NCBI GenBank assembly: GCA_944381115.1
Contig: CALWJV010000019.1
Span: forward strand, 1 to 49,107
Source of the DNA: an uncultured Clostridia bacterium
GTDB lineage: Bacteria; Bacillota; Clostridia; Oscillospirales; CAG-272
DNA: 49,107 nt
Direction of reading: 5' to 3'
In this document: piece by piece, positions 15,112 through 24,979 of the stretch
Position numbering within the stretch: position 1 is the stretch's first letter
Layout of the letters: the number at the start of each line of letters is the position of its first letter
The notes under the pieces: generated by a model
Databases searched by the model: none
The model's input: the letters and a program-made list of their open reading frames with translations, nothing else
What the model was told of the DNA's origin: nothing
Translations under genes and position numbers: made by a program

Positions 15112-16878
15112 ATGTCGATATTTGATGCTCTTTGGCTTATTTGCGGACTTTGTCTCTTTCTTTACGGAATGAATGTAATGGGAGATGCACTTAAAAAAAG
15201 TGCCGGAAATAAACTGAAAATAATACTCGGGAATCTTACGTCAAATCCATTTAAAGGTTTTTTGCTTGGATTGGGTGTAACGGCAATTATCCAATCATCA
15301 TCTGCAACGACTGTTATGGTAGTGGGTTTTGTAAACTCAGGAACGATGCTTCTTTCACAGGCTGTCGGTGTAATTATGGGTGCAAACGTCGGTACCGCAG
15401 TTACATCATGGCTGACTGCGCTTGCCGGTGTCGAAGGCGGAGAGGGAGTTACCGATATAGTGACTTGGTTTAAACCTTCGTCATGGATGCCGATACTTGC
15501 TCTCATAGGCCTCGGACTTACAATGTTTGCAAAACGTTCGAGAAACAGGGATATTGGAACGATACTTCTTGGATTTGCCGTTCTTATGGTCGGTATGGAT
15601 ATCATGGAAGAAGCAGTAGGGGGACTCAGGGACAGTGAATCATTTAGAAGCATACTTGTTATGTTCAAAAATCCTTTGCTGGGTGTCATTGCCGGACTTG
15701 TTCTGACGGCAGTCGTTCAGTCGTCGTCTGCGTCAGTAGGTATATTGCAGGCACTTACTGTTACCGGAGCAATAAGTGTCGGTGCAGCAATACCGATAAT
15801 AATGGGACAGAATATAGGAACATGTGTTACCGCTTTGATTTCCTCCATAGGTGCAAATAAAAACGGTAAACGTGCGGCTCTTATCCATCTTTACTTTAAT
15901 GTGATAGGAGTTGCAGTATGCCTTACCGCATTCAGTATTGTAAATGCAATAGTAAATTTTGCATTTGTGGATATGGCAGTTAATATGTGGGGAGTTGCCG
16001 CAATTCATACGATATTTAAAATAATTTGTGTTATAGTTATCTCACCTTTTTCAAAATATCTTGAAAAATTGGCATGTATATCAGTTAAAGTCGGAGCAGA
16101 GGAAAACGAAACTGCCAACCTTCTTGACGAAAGACTTCTTTCTACACCTTCGGTTGCCGTTGCACGTTGCAATGAAGTTGCCGACAAAATGGCAGAAGTC
16201 TCCTGCGAAGCATTATTGGGATCAGTAGAGCTTTTATACAGCTATGATGAAAAAAAGGCGCAGTATATCAGAAAACTTGAGGATAAAGTTGATAAATACG
16301 AAGACTCGCTCGGTTCGTACCTTGTAAAACTTTCAGCGGTAGTCAATAATGAAAGTGAAACAAAGGACGTCACAAGACTTCTTCATACAATAGGTGACTT
16401 TGAAAGGATATCCGATCATGCAGTAAATTTTGTTGAGACGGCGGAAGAGATAAATGACAAAAAGCTTGTATTTTCCGATTATGCAAATACTGAAATTGCA
16501 ACATTAAGAGCGGCAGTAACCGAAATTTTGGGACTTGCAAAGAGTGCATTTATAAATAATGATATCGATACGGCAAAGAAAGTAGAGCCGCTTGAAGAGG
16601 TCATTGACGATCTGCGTGACGAAATAAAACTTAACCATATAATAAGAGTACAGAAGAACGAGTGTACGATAGAGCATGGATTTGTGCTTTCAGATATACT
16701 TACGAATTTTGAAAGAGTTGCAGACCATTGTTCAAATATAGCGGGATGTGTTATAGAAATTTCACATAATACCCTTGAAATGCATAGATATACAAGTTCT
16801 GTCAAAAGTAGCGGAGAGGAATTTGACAAAGCAACAAGGGAATACGCAAAAAAATATTCACTTAAAAAATTTGAATAA
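15112..16878 (+). CDS. Na+/phosphate cotransporter with C-terminal PhoU domain
   Basis: This 588-residue protein of the NptA/YjbB (NaPi-II-like) family has a two-part structure. Residues 1-320 are membrane helices with two inverted QSSS repeats (QSSSATTVMVVGF and QSSSASVGILQAL), the signature of sodium-coupled phosphate carriers. Residues 350-570 form a cytosolic PhoU-like helical domain with IGDFERISDHAVN and NFERVADHCSN. Members have been linked to phosphate uptake or export. It is a second phosphate system besides the Pst importer, but no Pho-box is evident upstream. The ATG follows TAGGAGA. Confidence 0.92.
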   Translation: MSIFDALWLICGLCLFLYGMNVMGDALKKSAGNKLKIILGNLTSNPFKGFLLGLGVTAIIQSSSATTVMVVGFVNSGTMLLSQAVGVIMGANVGTAVTSWLTALAGVEGGEGVTDIVTWFKPSSWMPILALIGLGLTMFAKRSRNRDIGTILLGFAVLMVGMDIMEEAVGGLRDSESFRSILVMFKNPLLGVIAGLVLTAVVQSSSASVGILQALTVTGAISVGAAIPIIMGQNIGTCVTALISSIGANKNGKRAALIHLYFNVIGVAVCLTAFSIVNAIVNFAFVDMAVNMWGVAAIHTIFKIICVIVISPFSKYLEKLACISVKVGAEENETANLLDERLLSTPSVAVARCNEVADKMAEVSCEALLGSVELLYSYDEKKAQYIRKLEDKVDKYEDSLGSYLVKLSAVVNNESETKDVTRLLHTIGDFERISDHAVNFVETAEEINDKKLVFSDYANTEIATLRAAVTEILGLAKSAFINNDIDTAKKVEPLEEVIDDLRDEIKLNHIIRVQKNECTIEHGFVLSDILTNFERVADHCSNIAGCVIEISHNTLEMHRYTSSVKSSGEEFDKATREYAKKYSLKKFE

Positions 16879-16964
16879 AAAAGTGTGCCTGAAAAATTTT
16901 AAAACCTGAAAGGTTTAATAATATAGTTAATTGCCGAAAAATACGGCGAAACGGAGAAAAAATT

Positions 16965-19604
16965 ATGAAATGGACAGGACTTAACGAAATACGTGAAAAA
17001 TATCTTACATTTTTTGAATCAAAAGGACATTTAAGACATAAGAGTTTCCCTCTTGTGCCTATAAACGACAAATCGATACTCCTTATCAATGCCGGTATGA
17101 CACCTTTAAAAAAATACTTTACAGGTGAAGTTGAACCGCCGAGGCACCGTATGACGACATGTCAGAAGTGTATACGTACGCCGGATATTGACAGCGTGGG
17201 TATAACTGCGCGTCACGGAACTTATTTTGAAATGCTCGGAAATTTTTCTTTCGGTGACTACTTCAAAAATGAAGCGATCGAGTGGGCGTGGGAATTTATG
17301 ACAGGAGAGCAATGGCTTGCACTTCCGAAAGAAAGACTATGGGTAACGGTATATATTGAAGATGATGAGGCTTACGAAATTTGGAATAAAAAGATCGGTA
17401 TTCCGGAGGAGAGAATAGTACGTCTCGGCAAATCCGATAATTTCTGGGAACACGGTTCCGGTCCTTGCGGTCCTTGTTCAGAGATCTATTTTGACAGAGG
17501 AGAAGAGTACGGTTGCGGATCTCCCGACTGTAAACCCGGGTGTGACTGTGATCGATTCATGGAATTCTGGAATCTCGTTTTTACGCAGTTTGACAATGAC
17601 GGAAACAATAACTATACAAGGCTTGCAAAACCGAATATAGATACAGGTATGGGGCTTGAACGCCTTGCTTGCCTTATGCAGGGTGTAAATAATATTTTTG
17701 AAGTTGACACAGTAAGAAATATTATGAAGGCAGTAATAGACAGATCCGGGATCAAATACGGCCAAAACAGTAAAGCGGATATTTCACTTCGTGTCATAAC
17801 CGACCACATTCGTTCAACTACATTTTTGGTATGTGACGGAGTGGTACCGTCAAACGAAGGAAGAGGATATGTATTGCGTCGGTTGCTCCGCCGTGCAGCA
17901 AGACACGGAAGAATGCTCGGAATAAAAGGACTATTTCTTTCCGATATAGCAGCGGTGGTTGCAAAGGAAAATTACAGCGAATACCCGGAACTTACTGAAA
18001 AACTTTCATATATACAAAAAGTAATTTCTATGGAAGAAGAGCGGTTTGCAGCAACTATAGATTCAGGTCTCTCAATTCTTTCCAGACTTACCGACACTGC
18101 CCGTGCAAAGGGAAAAACCGTAATTTCCGGTGCAGATGCATTCCGCCTCTATGATACATTTGGATTCCCGATCGACCTTACAAAGGAGATAGCCGGAGAA
18201 CAGGGATTTACGGTTGATGAAGAGGAATTCAAAATACTAATGAAGGAACAAAAGGAAAGAGCGCGTTCGGCAAGGGCAAACATCAGCGGTTGGAGTGATG
18301 CTGCAAAATCCTTGATTACCGATTTTGAAAAAACAGAATTTGTTGGTTATACGGAAAATAAATGTACGTCAAGGATCCTCGGTATACTTGCTGACGAAAT
18401 GGAACTTGATACCATTTCTGAGGGTGATTTTACGCTTATACTTGACAAAACCGTATTTTACGGAGAGGGAGGAGGTCAAGTAGGAGACAGCGGCGTTATA
18501 ATAACGGAAAACGGCGCATCTGTGACCGTTACCGATACAAAAAAATCGGACGGGGTTTATCTGCATATCTGTACATTGAATAACGGAACGATCTCGGTAA
18601 ATGATAAAGCAGAGGCAAAGATAGACATTTGCAGAAGAAATGCGATACGCAGAAATCATACGGCCTGCCATATGCTTCAGTCAGCACTTCGCACGGTTCT
18701 AGGCCCTCATGTTGAACAGGCAGGATCATATGTTGATGAAAACAGACTCCGTTTTGACTTCACCCATTTTGCAGCGCTTACTTCAGATGAATTATCAAAA
18801 GTAGAGGATATAGTAAACGAACACATTTTAAACGGCGAAACTGTTCAGACAGTTGAAACAGATGTAGAGACAGCAAAAAAGAGCGGTGCAATGGCGCTTT
18901 TCGGTGAAAAATACGGAGCGGTTGTACGTATGGTAAAGGTTGGAGAATTTTCTACAGAACTTTGCGGAGGAACTCACCTTGACAACTCTGCAAAGGCGGG
19001 ACTTTTCAAAATAATTTCTGAAAGTTCTGTCGCCGCGGGTATTCGCCGTATAGAGGCTACAACGGGACTCGGTGTTCTGGGAATACTCAAAGAGCGCGAT
19101 GAGATGCTTTATGATGCGGCGAAAGAACTCAGGGCAAATAACCCATCTGACATAATAAAGAAGGCGGAGAGCGTCATGGCGGAACTTAAAAACGCAAACA
19201 AAGAGATAGAACAACTCAATGCACGCCTTGCTTCCTCCATGTATTCCGGAATAAAAGACGGAGCAAAGAACATCGGTGCGATCAGACTTTACCGCGGTAA
19301 ACTTTCCGGAACTGCAGTTGATACCGCACGTACTCTTACCGATGAAATAAAAGCAAGCGAAGACAATGCAGTTACGGTAATAGCAGTAATAAACGATGGC
19401 AAACTTAATTTTGTCGCGTCCTGCGGTAAAGATGCCGTTAAAAGAGGAGCGCACGCAGGAAATCTTCTTAAGCAGGTATCTGCAATATGCGGCGGAGGCG
19501 GTGGAGGACGCCCTGACAGTGCACAAAGCGGAGGACGTTTTATTGAAAAGGTAGATGAGGCATTGGAAAAAGCGGAAGATATCCTTTCAGAAATGATTAA
19601 GTAA
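16965..19604 (+). CDS. alaS: Alanine--tRNA ligase
   Basis: This 879-residue class II aminoacyl-tRNA synthetase charges tRNA-Ala. Its order is complete. The catalytic core starts with the AlaRS N-terminus (IREKYLTFFESKGH) and has motif 2 around FEMLGNFSFGDYFK. Motif 3 is GLERL. The editing domain carries RNHTACHML (zinc/His site) and CGGTHL. A coiled coil lies near 725-750, and the C-Ala domain has the GGGGGGRPDSAQSGG glycine-rich loop. The length is normal for the family. The ATG follows CGGAGA. It stands between the Na/Pi cotransporter gene and the TSCPD gene on the same strand. Confidence 0.97.
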   Translation: MKWTGLNEIREKYLTFFESKGHLRHKSFPLVPINDKSILLINAGMTPLKKYFTGEVEPPRHRMTTCQKCIRTPDIDSVGITARHGTYFEMLGNFSFGDYFKNEAIEWAWEFMTGEQWLALPKERLWVTVYIEDDEAYEIWNKKIGIPEERIVRLGKSDNFWEHGSGPCGPCSEIYFDRGEEYGCGSPDCKPGCDCDRFMEFWNLVFTQFDNDGNNNYTRLAKPNIDTGMGLERLACLMQGVNNIFEVDTVRNIMKAVIDRSGIKYGQNSKADISLRVITDHIRSTTFLVCDGVVPSNEGRGYVLRRLLRRAARHGRMLGIKGLFLSDIAAVVAKENYSEYPELTEKLSYIQKVISMEEERFAATIDSGLSILSRLTDTARAKGKTVISGADAFRLYDTFGFPIDLTKEIAGEQGFTVDEEEFKILMKEQKERARSARANISGWSDAAKSLITDFEKTEFVGYTENKCTSRILGILADEMELDTISEGDFTLILDKTVFYGEGGGQVGDSGVIITENGASVTVTDTKKSDGVYLHICTLNNGTISVNDKAEAKIDICRRNAIRRNHTACHMLQSALRTVLGPHVEQAGSYVDENRLRFDFTHFAALTSDELSKVEDIVNEHILNGETVQTVETDVETAKKSGAMALFGEKYGAVVRMVKVGEFSTELCGGTHLDNSAKAGLFKIISESSVAAGIRRIEATTGLGVLGILKERDEMLYDAAKELRANNPSDIIKKAESVMAELKNANKEIEQLNARLASSMYSGIKDGAKNIGAIRLYRGKLSGTAVDTARTLTDEIKASEDNAVTVIAVINDGKLNFVASCGKDAVKRGAHAGNLLKQVSAICGGGGGGRPDSAQSGGRFIEKVDEALEKAEDILSEMIK

Positions 19605-19711
19605 AATAAAAAAGATACATTTACATTAATTTTTTCTATTATATAAAAATATATAAAAATGATGTAAAATGGAAATATTAAAAAAGAAAGGTCATAAAAA
19701 AGGAAAAAACA

Positions 19712-19966
19712 GTGAAGTATGATTATATACCGAAGGGCGTCTGCGCACGTAAAATAAGTTTTGAAATCAATGACGGTATAATAAATAATGTTCAATTTCA
19801 GGGAGGATGTAACGGAAATCTTAAAGCAATATCAAAACTTGTTGAAGGTAAAAAGGCAGAGGAAATCGGTCAGATACTTGACGGTAATACTTGCGGAATG
19901 AAAAATACGTCATGTGCTGATCAACTTGCAAAGGCATTAAAGAAAGCGCTTTTGTCTGAAAATTAA
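19712..19966 (+). CDS. TSCPD domain protein (TIGR03905 type)
   Basis: This 84-residue protein is nearly all one TSCPD domain, the cysteine-rich module also found at the end of some ribonucleotide reductases. Visible features are VCARKISFEI, QGGCNGNLKAISKLV, CGMKNTSCADQLAKAL, with four cysteines likely to bind a metal. Stand-alone proteins of this type are common in Clostridia, but their role is unknown. The start is GTG after AAAAAGGAAAAAAC. It is 107 bases after alaS. Confidence 0.85.
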   Translation: MKYDYIPKGVCARKISFEINDGIINNVQFQGGCNGNLKAISKLVEGKKAEEIGQILDGNTCGMKNTSCADQLAKALKKALLSEN

Positions 19967-20036
19967 TAACAGTTTATCCAAATATGTGTTTTGTTTTGGT
20001 GATTTTGGGAAAAAATAAAAAATATCAAAAAAACTA

Positions 20037-20065
20037 TTGACAAAACACATATTTTGTGATATACT
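20037..20065 (+). promoter_or_regulatory. tRNA-Lys promoter
   Basis: TTGACA (20037-20042) and TATACT (20060-20065) are separated by 17 bp. The tRNA starts 20 bases downstream. Confidence 0.88.
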
Positions 20066-20084
20066 GTACAAGTAACAAAATTAT

Positions 20085-20160
20085 GCCCCATTAGCTCAGT
20101 AGGTAGAGCACATGACTTTTAATCATGGTGTCCGGAGTTCGACTCTCCGATGGAGCACCA
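20085..20160 (+). tRNA. tRNA-Lys (anticodon TTT)
   Basis: The gene folds as a full cloverleaf. The anticodon stem is CATGA/TCATG with loop CTTTTAA (anticodon TTT). The T arm is CGGAG-TTCGACT-CTCCG, with an encoded CCA. The acceptor stem GCCCCAT/ATGGAGC has one mismatch, C3 against A70. The usual sequence would be GCTCCAT. A strong promoter and terminator flank it. Confidence 0.94.
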
Positions 20161-20195
20161 TAAGCCCCCTATAATATATAGGGGGCTTATTTATT
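20161..20195 (+). terminator. tRNA-Lys terminator
   Basis: A perfect 13-bp stem (TAAGCCCCCTATA with its complement, 20161-20173 and 20177-20189) with a 3-nt loop is followed by TTTATT. Confidence 0.9.
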
Positions 20196-20369
20196 AATAA
20201 AAATTTCTTTCAGATTTGGTTGCGGTTAAAGAAATATCTGTAAAGTATATATTTGTGTATAGTAAAACTGGAAAAATATATTCAGTACATAAAATGAAAA
20301 ATGCCGTATTCTGATAAAAAAATGTTGTATTTTGGTTAATAATTAAAAATTAATTGAAAGGAGACCAAT

Positions 20370-21011
20370 ATGTATACAAAACATAAATGGGAATCAGAAA
20401 AATATTTTAATTTCGGATATTTAAAATATCTGCCAAAGGGTTATGATGAAAACAAAAAATATCCTTTGGTGATATTCTTGCACGGCGCGGGAGAAAGAGG
20501 ACAGGATCTTGAAAATGTTGCAAAACACGGATATATGAAATATGTAAAGAGCGAAAGTAAAGAGTATCCTTTTATATTTATTGCTCCGCAGTGCCCCGAA
20601 AATAAATACTGGGGGTGTTATGCGGAGTCTTTAATTGCATTTTTGGATTACATAGAGCAGTCTCTTCCCGTGGATAAAGACAGGATATATTTAACAGGAC
20701 TGAGTATGGGTGGTACCGGTACATGGATGCTTGCCATGGCAGACCCTGACAGATTTGCCGCTATCGTACCTGTTTGCGGAAGCGGTGTATGTTGGAACGG
20801 CGGATCAATTGCCAAAATTCCCGTATACGCATACCATGGTGACTGCGATGATATAGTACCGATATATGAAAGCGTAACTATGATAAGAGCAATAAATAAG
20901 ACAGGAGGAAATGCTAAACTCAAAATATGTTACGGAGTCGGGCACAATGCCTGGGATTTTGCATATACTGATGAAAAACTTCTTGAATGGTTGTTAAAAC
21001 AGCATAAATGA
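20370..21011 (+). CDS. Alpha/beta hydrolase, esterase-like
   Basis: This 213-residue alpha/beta-hydrolase resembles the phospholipase/carboxylesterase and PHB-depolymerase-like groups. The oxyanion strand is IFLHGAGERG. The nucleophile is S112 in GLSMGGTGTW. The likely acid is D160 in HGDCDDIVP and the base is H192 in GHNAW. There is no signal peptide, so the enzyme is cytosolic. The ATG follows GAAAGGAG. It ends 17 bases before mtnN, which suggests co-transcription. The substrate is unknown. Confidence 0.85.
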   Translation: MYTKHKWESEKYFNFGYLKYLPKGYDENKKYPLVIFLHGAGERGQDLENVAKHGYMKYVKSESKEYPFIFIAPQCPENKYWGCYAESLIAFLDYIEQSLPVDKDRIYLTGLSMGGTGTWMLAMADPDRFAAIVPVCGSGVCWNGGSIAKIPVYAYHGDCDDIVPIYESVTMIRAINKTGGNAKLKICYGVGHNAWDFAYTDEKLLEWLLKQHK

Positions 21012-21028
21012 AAACGGAAGGAATAAAA

Positions 21029-21718
21029 ATGATAGGAATAATCGGAGCAATGACGGTCGAAATTGAGGGAATTCGTTCACTTATGAGCGAAAAGAAGGAA
21101 AAGACCATCAGTGGAATAAAATACGTAAGCGGGGTACTCAAGGGAAAAGATGTGGTAACCGCCGTCTGCGGGATCGGAAAAGTGTTTGCAGCGATCTGCG
21201 CACAGACGATGATACTTGAGTTCGACCCCGAATTGATAATAAATACCGGGGTAGGCGGAGCGCTTACAGATAAACTTTCAATAGGTGATATAGCGGTGGC
21301 TGAAAATGTAGTTCAGCACGATATGGATACAAGCGCAATAGGTGACCCTCGTGGTCTTATATCCGGAATAAATGTTATATATATTGAAGCCGATAAAAAA
21401 AGTTCTGATGCTCTTGCCCTGTCGGCAAGGGCGCTCGGAATCAATACGGTATACGGTACAGTTGCAAGCGGTGATCAATTTATTGCCTCTTCAGAAAAAA
21501 AGAAGGAAATAGCCGAAAATTTCAATGCCATAGTATGCGAAATGGAAGGCGCAGCGATAGGTCACGTTTGCTATGTAAATAAAAAACCGTTTGCGGTACT
21601 GCGTGCTGTGTCCGACGGTGCCGATGAGAATGTAAAGGTTGATTATGCGGAATTTGCAAAGCATGCAGCAGAAAATTATATAAAAACTGTGTGCGGATAT
21701 CTCGTAGGAACGAAATAA
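21029..21718 (+). CDS. mtnN: 5'-methylthioadenosine/S-adenosylhomocysteine nucleosidase
   Basis: This predicted 229-residue enzyme removes adenine from methylthioadenosine and S-adenosylhomocysteine, recycling by-products of SAM use. It shows the N-terminal MIGIIGAMTVEIEGI with the catalytic-site glutamate, the NTGVGGALTDKLSIGDIAV stretch, CEMEGAAIGHV with the substrate-binding glutamate, and RAVSDGADE with the catalytic aspartate. I chose the ATG at 21029 because GGAAGGA lies just upstream and the family begins there. An ATG at 21008 would overlap the upstream esterase gene and add seven residues. Confidence 0.94.
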   Translation: MIGIIGAMTVEIEGIRSLMSEKKEKTISGIKYVSGVLKGKDVVTAVCGIGKVFAAICAQTMILEFDPELIINTGVGGALTDKLSIGDIAVAENVVQHDMDTSAIGDPRGLISGINVIYIEADKKSSDALALSARALGINTVYGTVASGDQFIASSEKKKEIAENFNAIVCEMEGAAIGHVCYVNKKPFAVLRAVSDGADENVKVDYAEFAKHAAENYIKTVCGYLVGTK

Positions 21719-21873
21719 AAATGATGCCGTAAAAATTATAAATAATACGGTATTATATGAAAGTTATTATATAGATTTGTATAATCTGAAAAAAGTAATA
21801 CTTTATAAAAAACAGGACAGATGTTTTGCATACGGGATCTTACGCCATAATAAAATAAAGAAGGGGAAAATAA

Positions 21874-23019
21874 ATGGCAAAAAATAAATTTCAGGCTTAT
21901 TTTGATGAAAAAGCTCCGGAGCGGGTCGTTTTGGTAAAACTATTGACAGGTAAAAATGAAGAAGAAGCACTTGCATCTCTTAATGAACTTTGGAGGCTTA
22001 CTGAAACATCAGGCGGTGAAGTTGCCGCAAGGCTTATTCAATATAAAGATAAACCTGACCCCGCCACATATATCGGTTCCGGAAAAGTAAAGGAACTTGC
22101 AGAACTTTGTAAAAATGCGGAGATAACCCTTGCAGTTTTTGACTGTGAACTTTCGCCGTCGCAAATCAGAAATCTGGAAGATTGTTTGCCGGAAGTCAGG
22201 GTTATAGACCGCAGTATGCTTATACTTGATATTTTTGCTCTACACGCAACCACCGGAGAGGGAAAATTACAAGTCGAACTTGCACAACTTAAATATACGG
22301 TACCGAGACTGACAGGGCAGGGAATAAATCTTTCGCGGCAGGGAGGAAGCGCAGGTATAGCAGCAAGAGGCCCGGGTGAAAGTAAACTTGAAACCGACCG
22401 GCGTTACATTAAAAGAAGGATCGCATCTCTTGAAAATCAGATCGCAGAGATGGAGAAAAACAGAATGGTACAGCGCGCGCAAAGAGAAAGAAGTGGAATA
22501 TGCCGTGTCACGGTAGCAGGTTATACAAATGCCGGTAAATCCACGTTGCTTAATTTTCTGACGAATGCGGGGATACTTGCAGAGGACAAACTCTTCGCCA
22601 CTCTTGATCCTACTACAAGACGTTTCAGACTTCCGTCGGGAAACAATATACTTCTTACCGATACTGTAGGATTTATCAGAAATCTCCCACACCATTTTGT
22701 GAAGGCTTTTAAATCTACTCTTGATGAGGTAAAGTATGCCGATATAATTATTTTACTTATGGATGCCTCGGACAGCGAGTGTTTAAATCAAGCAGAGGTA
22801 ACGCGGCGTCTTCTTTCAGAACTCGGAGCGGACAATAAACCGTTACTTTACGTTTTTAATAAATGCGATGAGGCAGAAAAAGCGGAGGGCGGATTTTTAC
22901 TCCCGAAAATAGAAGGAGCAGAAAGCGATACGGTATTTTGTATATCTGCTAAAACGGGGGAAGGTGTTAATATTTTAGTTAAAAAAATTGATGAACTTAG
23001 AGAAAAGATAAAAAAATAA
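21874..23019 (+). CDS. hflX: Ribosome-associated GTPase HflX
   Basis: This 381-residue GTPase acts on ribosomes, where HflX proteins split stalled or heat-damaged particles. The N-terminal HflX domain (about 20-190) includes TYIGSGKV, the conserved ARGPGESKLETDRR and a basic coiled-coil helix. The G domain has G1 AGYTNAGKS, G3 DTVGFI and G4 NKCD. The length is normal. The ATG follows AAGGGGA. The gene stands alone between mtnN and the yigZ-like gene on the same strand. Confidence 0.95.
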   Translation: MAKNKFQAYFDEKAPERVVLVKLLTGKNEEEALASLNELWRLTETSGGEVAARLIQYKDKPDPATYIGSGKVKELAELCKNAEITLAVFDCELSPSQIRNLEDCLPEVRVIDRSMLILDIFALHATTGEGKLQVELAQLKYTVPRLTGQGINLSRQGGSAGIAARGPGESKLETDRRYIKRRIASLENQIAEMEKNRMVQRAQRERSGICRVTVAGYTNAGKSTLLNFLTNAGILAEDKLFATLDPTTRRFRLPSGNNILLTDTVGFIRNLPHHFVKAFKSTLDEVKYADIIILLMDASDSECLNQAEVTRRLLSELGADNKPLLYVFNKCDEAEKAEGGFLLPKIEGAESDTVFCISAKTGEGVNILVKKIDELREKIKK

Positions 23020-23135
23020 ATTTTTTTGTAATAAAAACCTCAGGCATTGACTTTATAATTAAAAATAAAAATTATAACAGAATATAAAAAGATGTACAGA
23101 GATTTGTATTTTTAAAAAGCAAAGAGGAGAAGAAT

Positions 23136-23747
23136 GTGGAGTATATTACTCTTGAAAAAGAGGCAGAGGTAAGTTTTACCGAAAAAAAATCCGTTTTTAT
23201 AGGTAATGCGTGTCCTGTAAAAACCGAAGAGCAGGCAATAGGGTTTATAAATAAGATACGGAAAAAATATGCAGATGCAAAACATAATACCTATGCGTAT
23301 ATGCTTGCAAACGGAATTTCCAGGTACAGTGATGACGGAGAACCGCAGGGAACTGCAGGTGTACCGATATTGAATGTAATAAAAAAAGGCGGATTTACAG
23401 ATGCAGTTATAGTTGTTACAAGGTATTTTGGAGGGATATTGCTTGGCACGGGAGGTCTTATACGTGCTTACGGAACATCGGCAAGAGATGCTGCTGAGGC
23501 AGCAAAAATCGTTACATATTTTCAGTATGCCGAATGTAAAATGACATGCTCTTATTCAGATTATCAAAAAATAATACCTGTTGCGGAGAGTTTTGATGCC
23601 AAAACCGATAATACTGAATTTGCCGCTGAGATAACGTTATATATGGCTGTGAAAAACAATTATTTTGAAAGTTTTAAAGAGAAAATTTTTGAAATTTCAG
23701 GGGGTCGGATATCGTTAGAAAAACTCGGAGAACGTTTTTCTCATTAA
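23136..23747 (+). CDS. YigZ/IMPACT family protein
   Basis: This 203-residue protein has the UPF0029/IMPACT N-terminal domain (AKHNTYAYML, SDDGEPQGTAGVPIL, VVTRYFGGILLGTGGLIRAYG) and the YigZ C-terminal domain. The eukaryotic relatives regulate the translation kinase GCN2. The bacterial function is not settled. The start is GTG, with AGAGGAGA placed at normal distance. A hairpin terminator follows 34 bases after the stop. Confidence 0.9.
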   Translation: MEYITLEKEAEVSFTEKKSVFIGNACPVKTEEQAIGFINKIRKKYADAKHNTYAYMLANGISRYSDDGEPQGTAGVPILNVIKKGGFTDAVIVVTRYFGGILLGTGGLIRAYGTSARDAAEAAKIVTYFQYAECKMTCSYSDYQKIIPVAESFDAKTDNTEFAAEITLYMAVKNNYFESFKEKIFEISGGRISLEKLGERFSH

Positions 23748-23781
23748 AAGACATTAAAAAGACAATAAAAAACAATTTTTG

Positions 23782-23820
23782 AAAAAGTTTGTAAAAAAAG
23801 AGGATTTACAAACTTTTTTG
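23782..23820 (+). terminator. Terminator after the YigZ gene
   Basis: AAAAAGTTTGTAAA (23782-23795) pairs with TTTACAAACTTTTT (23805-23818) across a 9-nt loop and ends in a T run. Confidence 0.85.
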
Positions 23821-23944
23821 CGTATATTATATGTTGAGGATTTTGATAATGCAAAATTAATTAATTTAAATTCCTTGCCTCATTATTTAATAATGTAATA
23901 TAAACGACCGAGAAATGTTAACAACTCGGAAAGGAGGCGACTGT

Positions 23945-24979
23945 ATGCCTAAAACCGTCAGAGACTTTTTTATAGAAACAGAAAAAGAGATACTTTCTCC
24001 AAGGGCAACGAAAAGTTATGAAACAAAAGGGCGGGTCAAACCAATTGAACCTTGCTCTGTAAGAACGGAATTTCAAAGGGACAGAGACAGGATAATTCAC
24101 TGTAAATCCTTCCGGCGTCTAATGCATAAGACTCAGGTTTTTCTTTCGCCTGAAGCGGATCATTACAGAACAAGACTTACACATACGCTTGAAGTTACTC
24201 AGATAGGGCGAACAATAGCAAGGGCTTTGAGGTTAAATGAAGATTTGACAGAAGCGGCAGCGCTCGGTCATGACCTTGGACATACCCCGTTCGGACACGC
24301 CGGTGAACGTGTGCTCCGTAGGCTTTACAGCAAAGGTTTTAACCACAATGAGCAAAGCATACGCGTTGTTGAAAAACTTGAAAATAACGGTCAGGGGCTA
24401 AATCTAACCGAGGAAGTAAGAGACGGTATACTTCATCATACAGGAGGAAGCGGGCCGGCATCAACTTTGGAAGGATCAATAATACTTTTCGCGGACCGCA
24501 TAGCCTACATAAACCACGATATAGATGACGCCTGCAGAGCCGGAATACTTTCAGAAGAAAATATTCCGGAGGTTCTGAAAAAGACGTTGGGGTCATCGCA
24601 CGGTGAGCGCATAGATACAATGACTAAAAGTGTAATAGCGGCAAGTAAGGACAATGATAAGATTGTAATGGATCCTGAAACTGCGGAAGCAACGCTCGAA
24701 CTACGGGAGTTTTTGTTTAAAAATGTTTATACTAATCCTATTGCAAAAGGCGAAGAAGGAAAAGCAGAGGAACTTGTGGCTGCACTATACAGATATTTCG
24801 TTGAAAATCCGGAGCGTTTGCCGGATGAGCAAAAAAGATGGCTTGAAAGTGACGGAGTTGAAAGATCGGTATGTGATTATATAGCAGGAATGACTGACCG
24901 ATACGCAGTAACACTTTACCGTCAGCTTTTTATACCGAAAATGTGGAGTGAAGGGAATAAACTTTTAACGTGGCTTTGA
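23945..24979 (+). CDS. dgt: Deoxyguanosinetriphosphate triphosphohydrolase-like protein
   Basis: This 344-residue HD-domain phosphohydrolase probably cleaves dNTPs to nucleoside and triphosphate and so controls nucleotide pools. The HD metal ligands are seen in RTRLTHTLEV, in ALGHDLGHTPFGHAGE and in the later ADRIAYINHDIDD. The N-terminal KSFRRLMHKTQVFL stretch is typical of dGTPase-type proteins. The ATG at 23945 follows a near-perfect AAAGGAGG. An upstream in-frame TTG at 23915 has no support. Downstream is dnaG, an arrangement seen in other Clostridia (dgt-dnaG-rpoD). Confidence 0.92.
   Translation: MPKTVRDFFIETEKEILSPRATKSYETKGRVKPIEPCSVRTEFQRDRDRIIHCKSFRRLMHKTQVFLSPEADHYRTRLTHTLEVTQIGRTIARALRLNEDLTEAAALGHDLGHTPFGHAGERVLRRLYSKGFNHNEQSIRVVEKLENNGQGLNLTEEVRDGILHHTGGSGPASTLEGSIILFADRIAYINHDIDDACRAGILSEENIPEVLKKTLGSSHGERIDTMTKSVIAASKDNDKIVMDPETAEATLELREFLFKNVYTNPIAKGEEGKAEELVAALYRYFVENPERLPDEQKRWLESDGVERSVCDYIAGMTDRYAVTLYRQLFIPKMWSEGNKLLTWL

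Noticed and set aside
18828..19526. A 232-codon open frame opposite alaS
   Set aside because: It lies wholly inside the conserved alaS C-terminal half and looks like low-complexity Cys/Tyr/Phe-rich shadow sequence.
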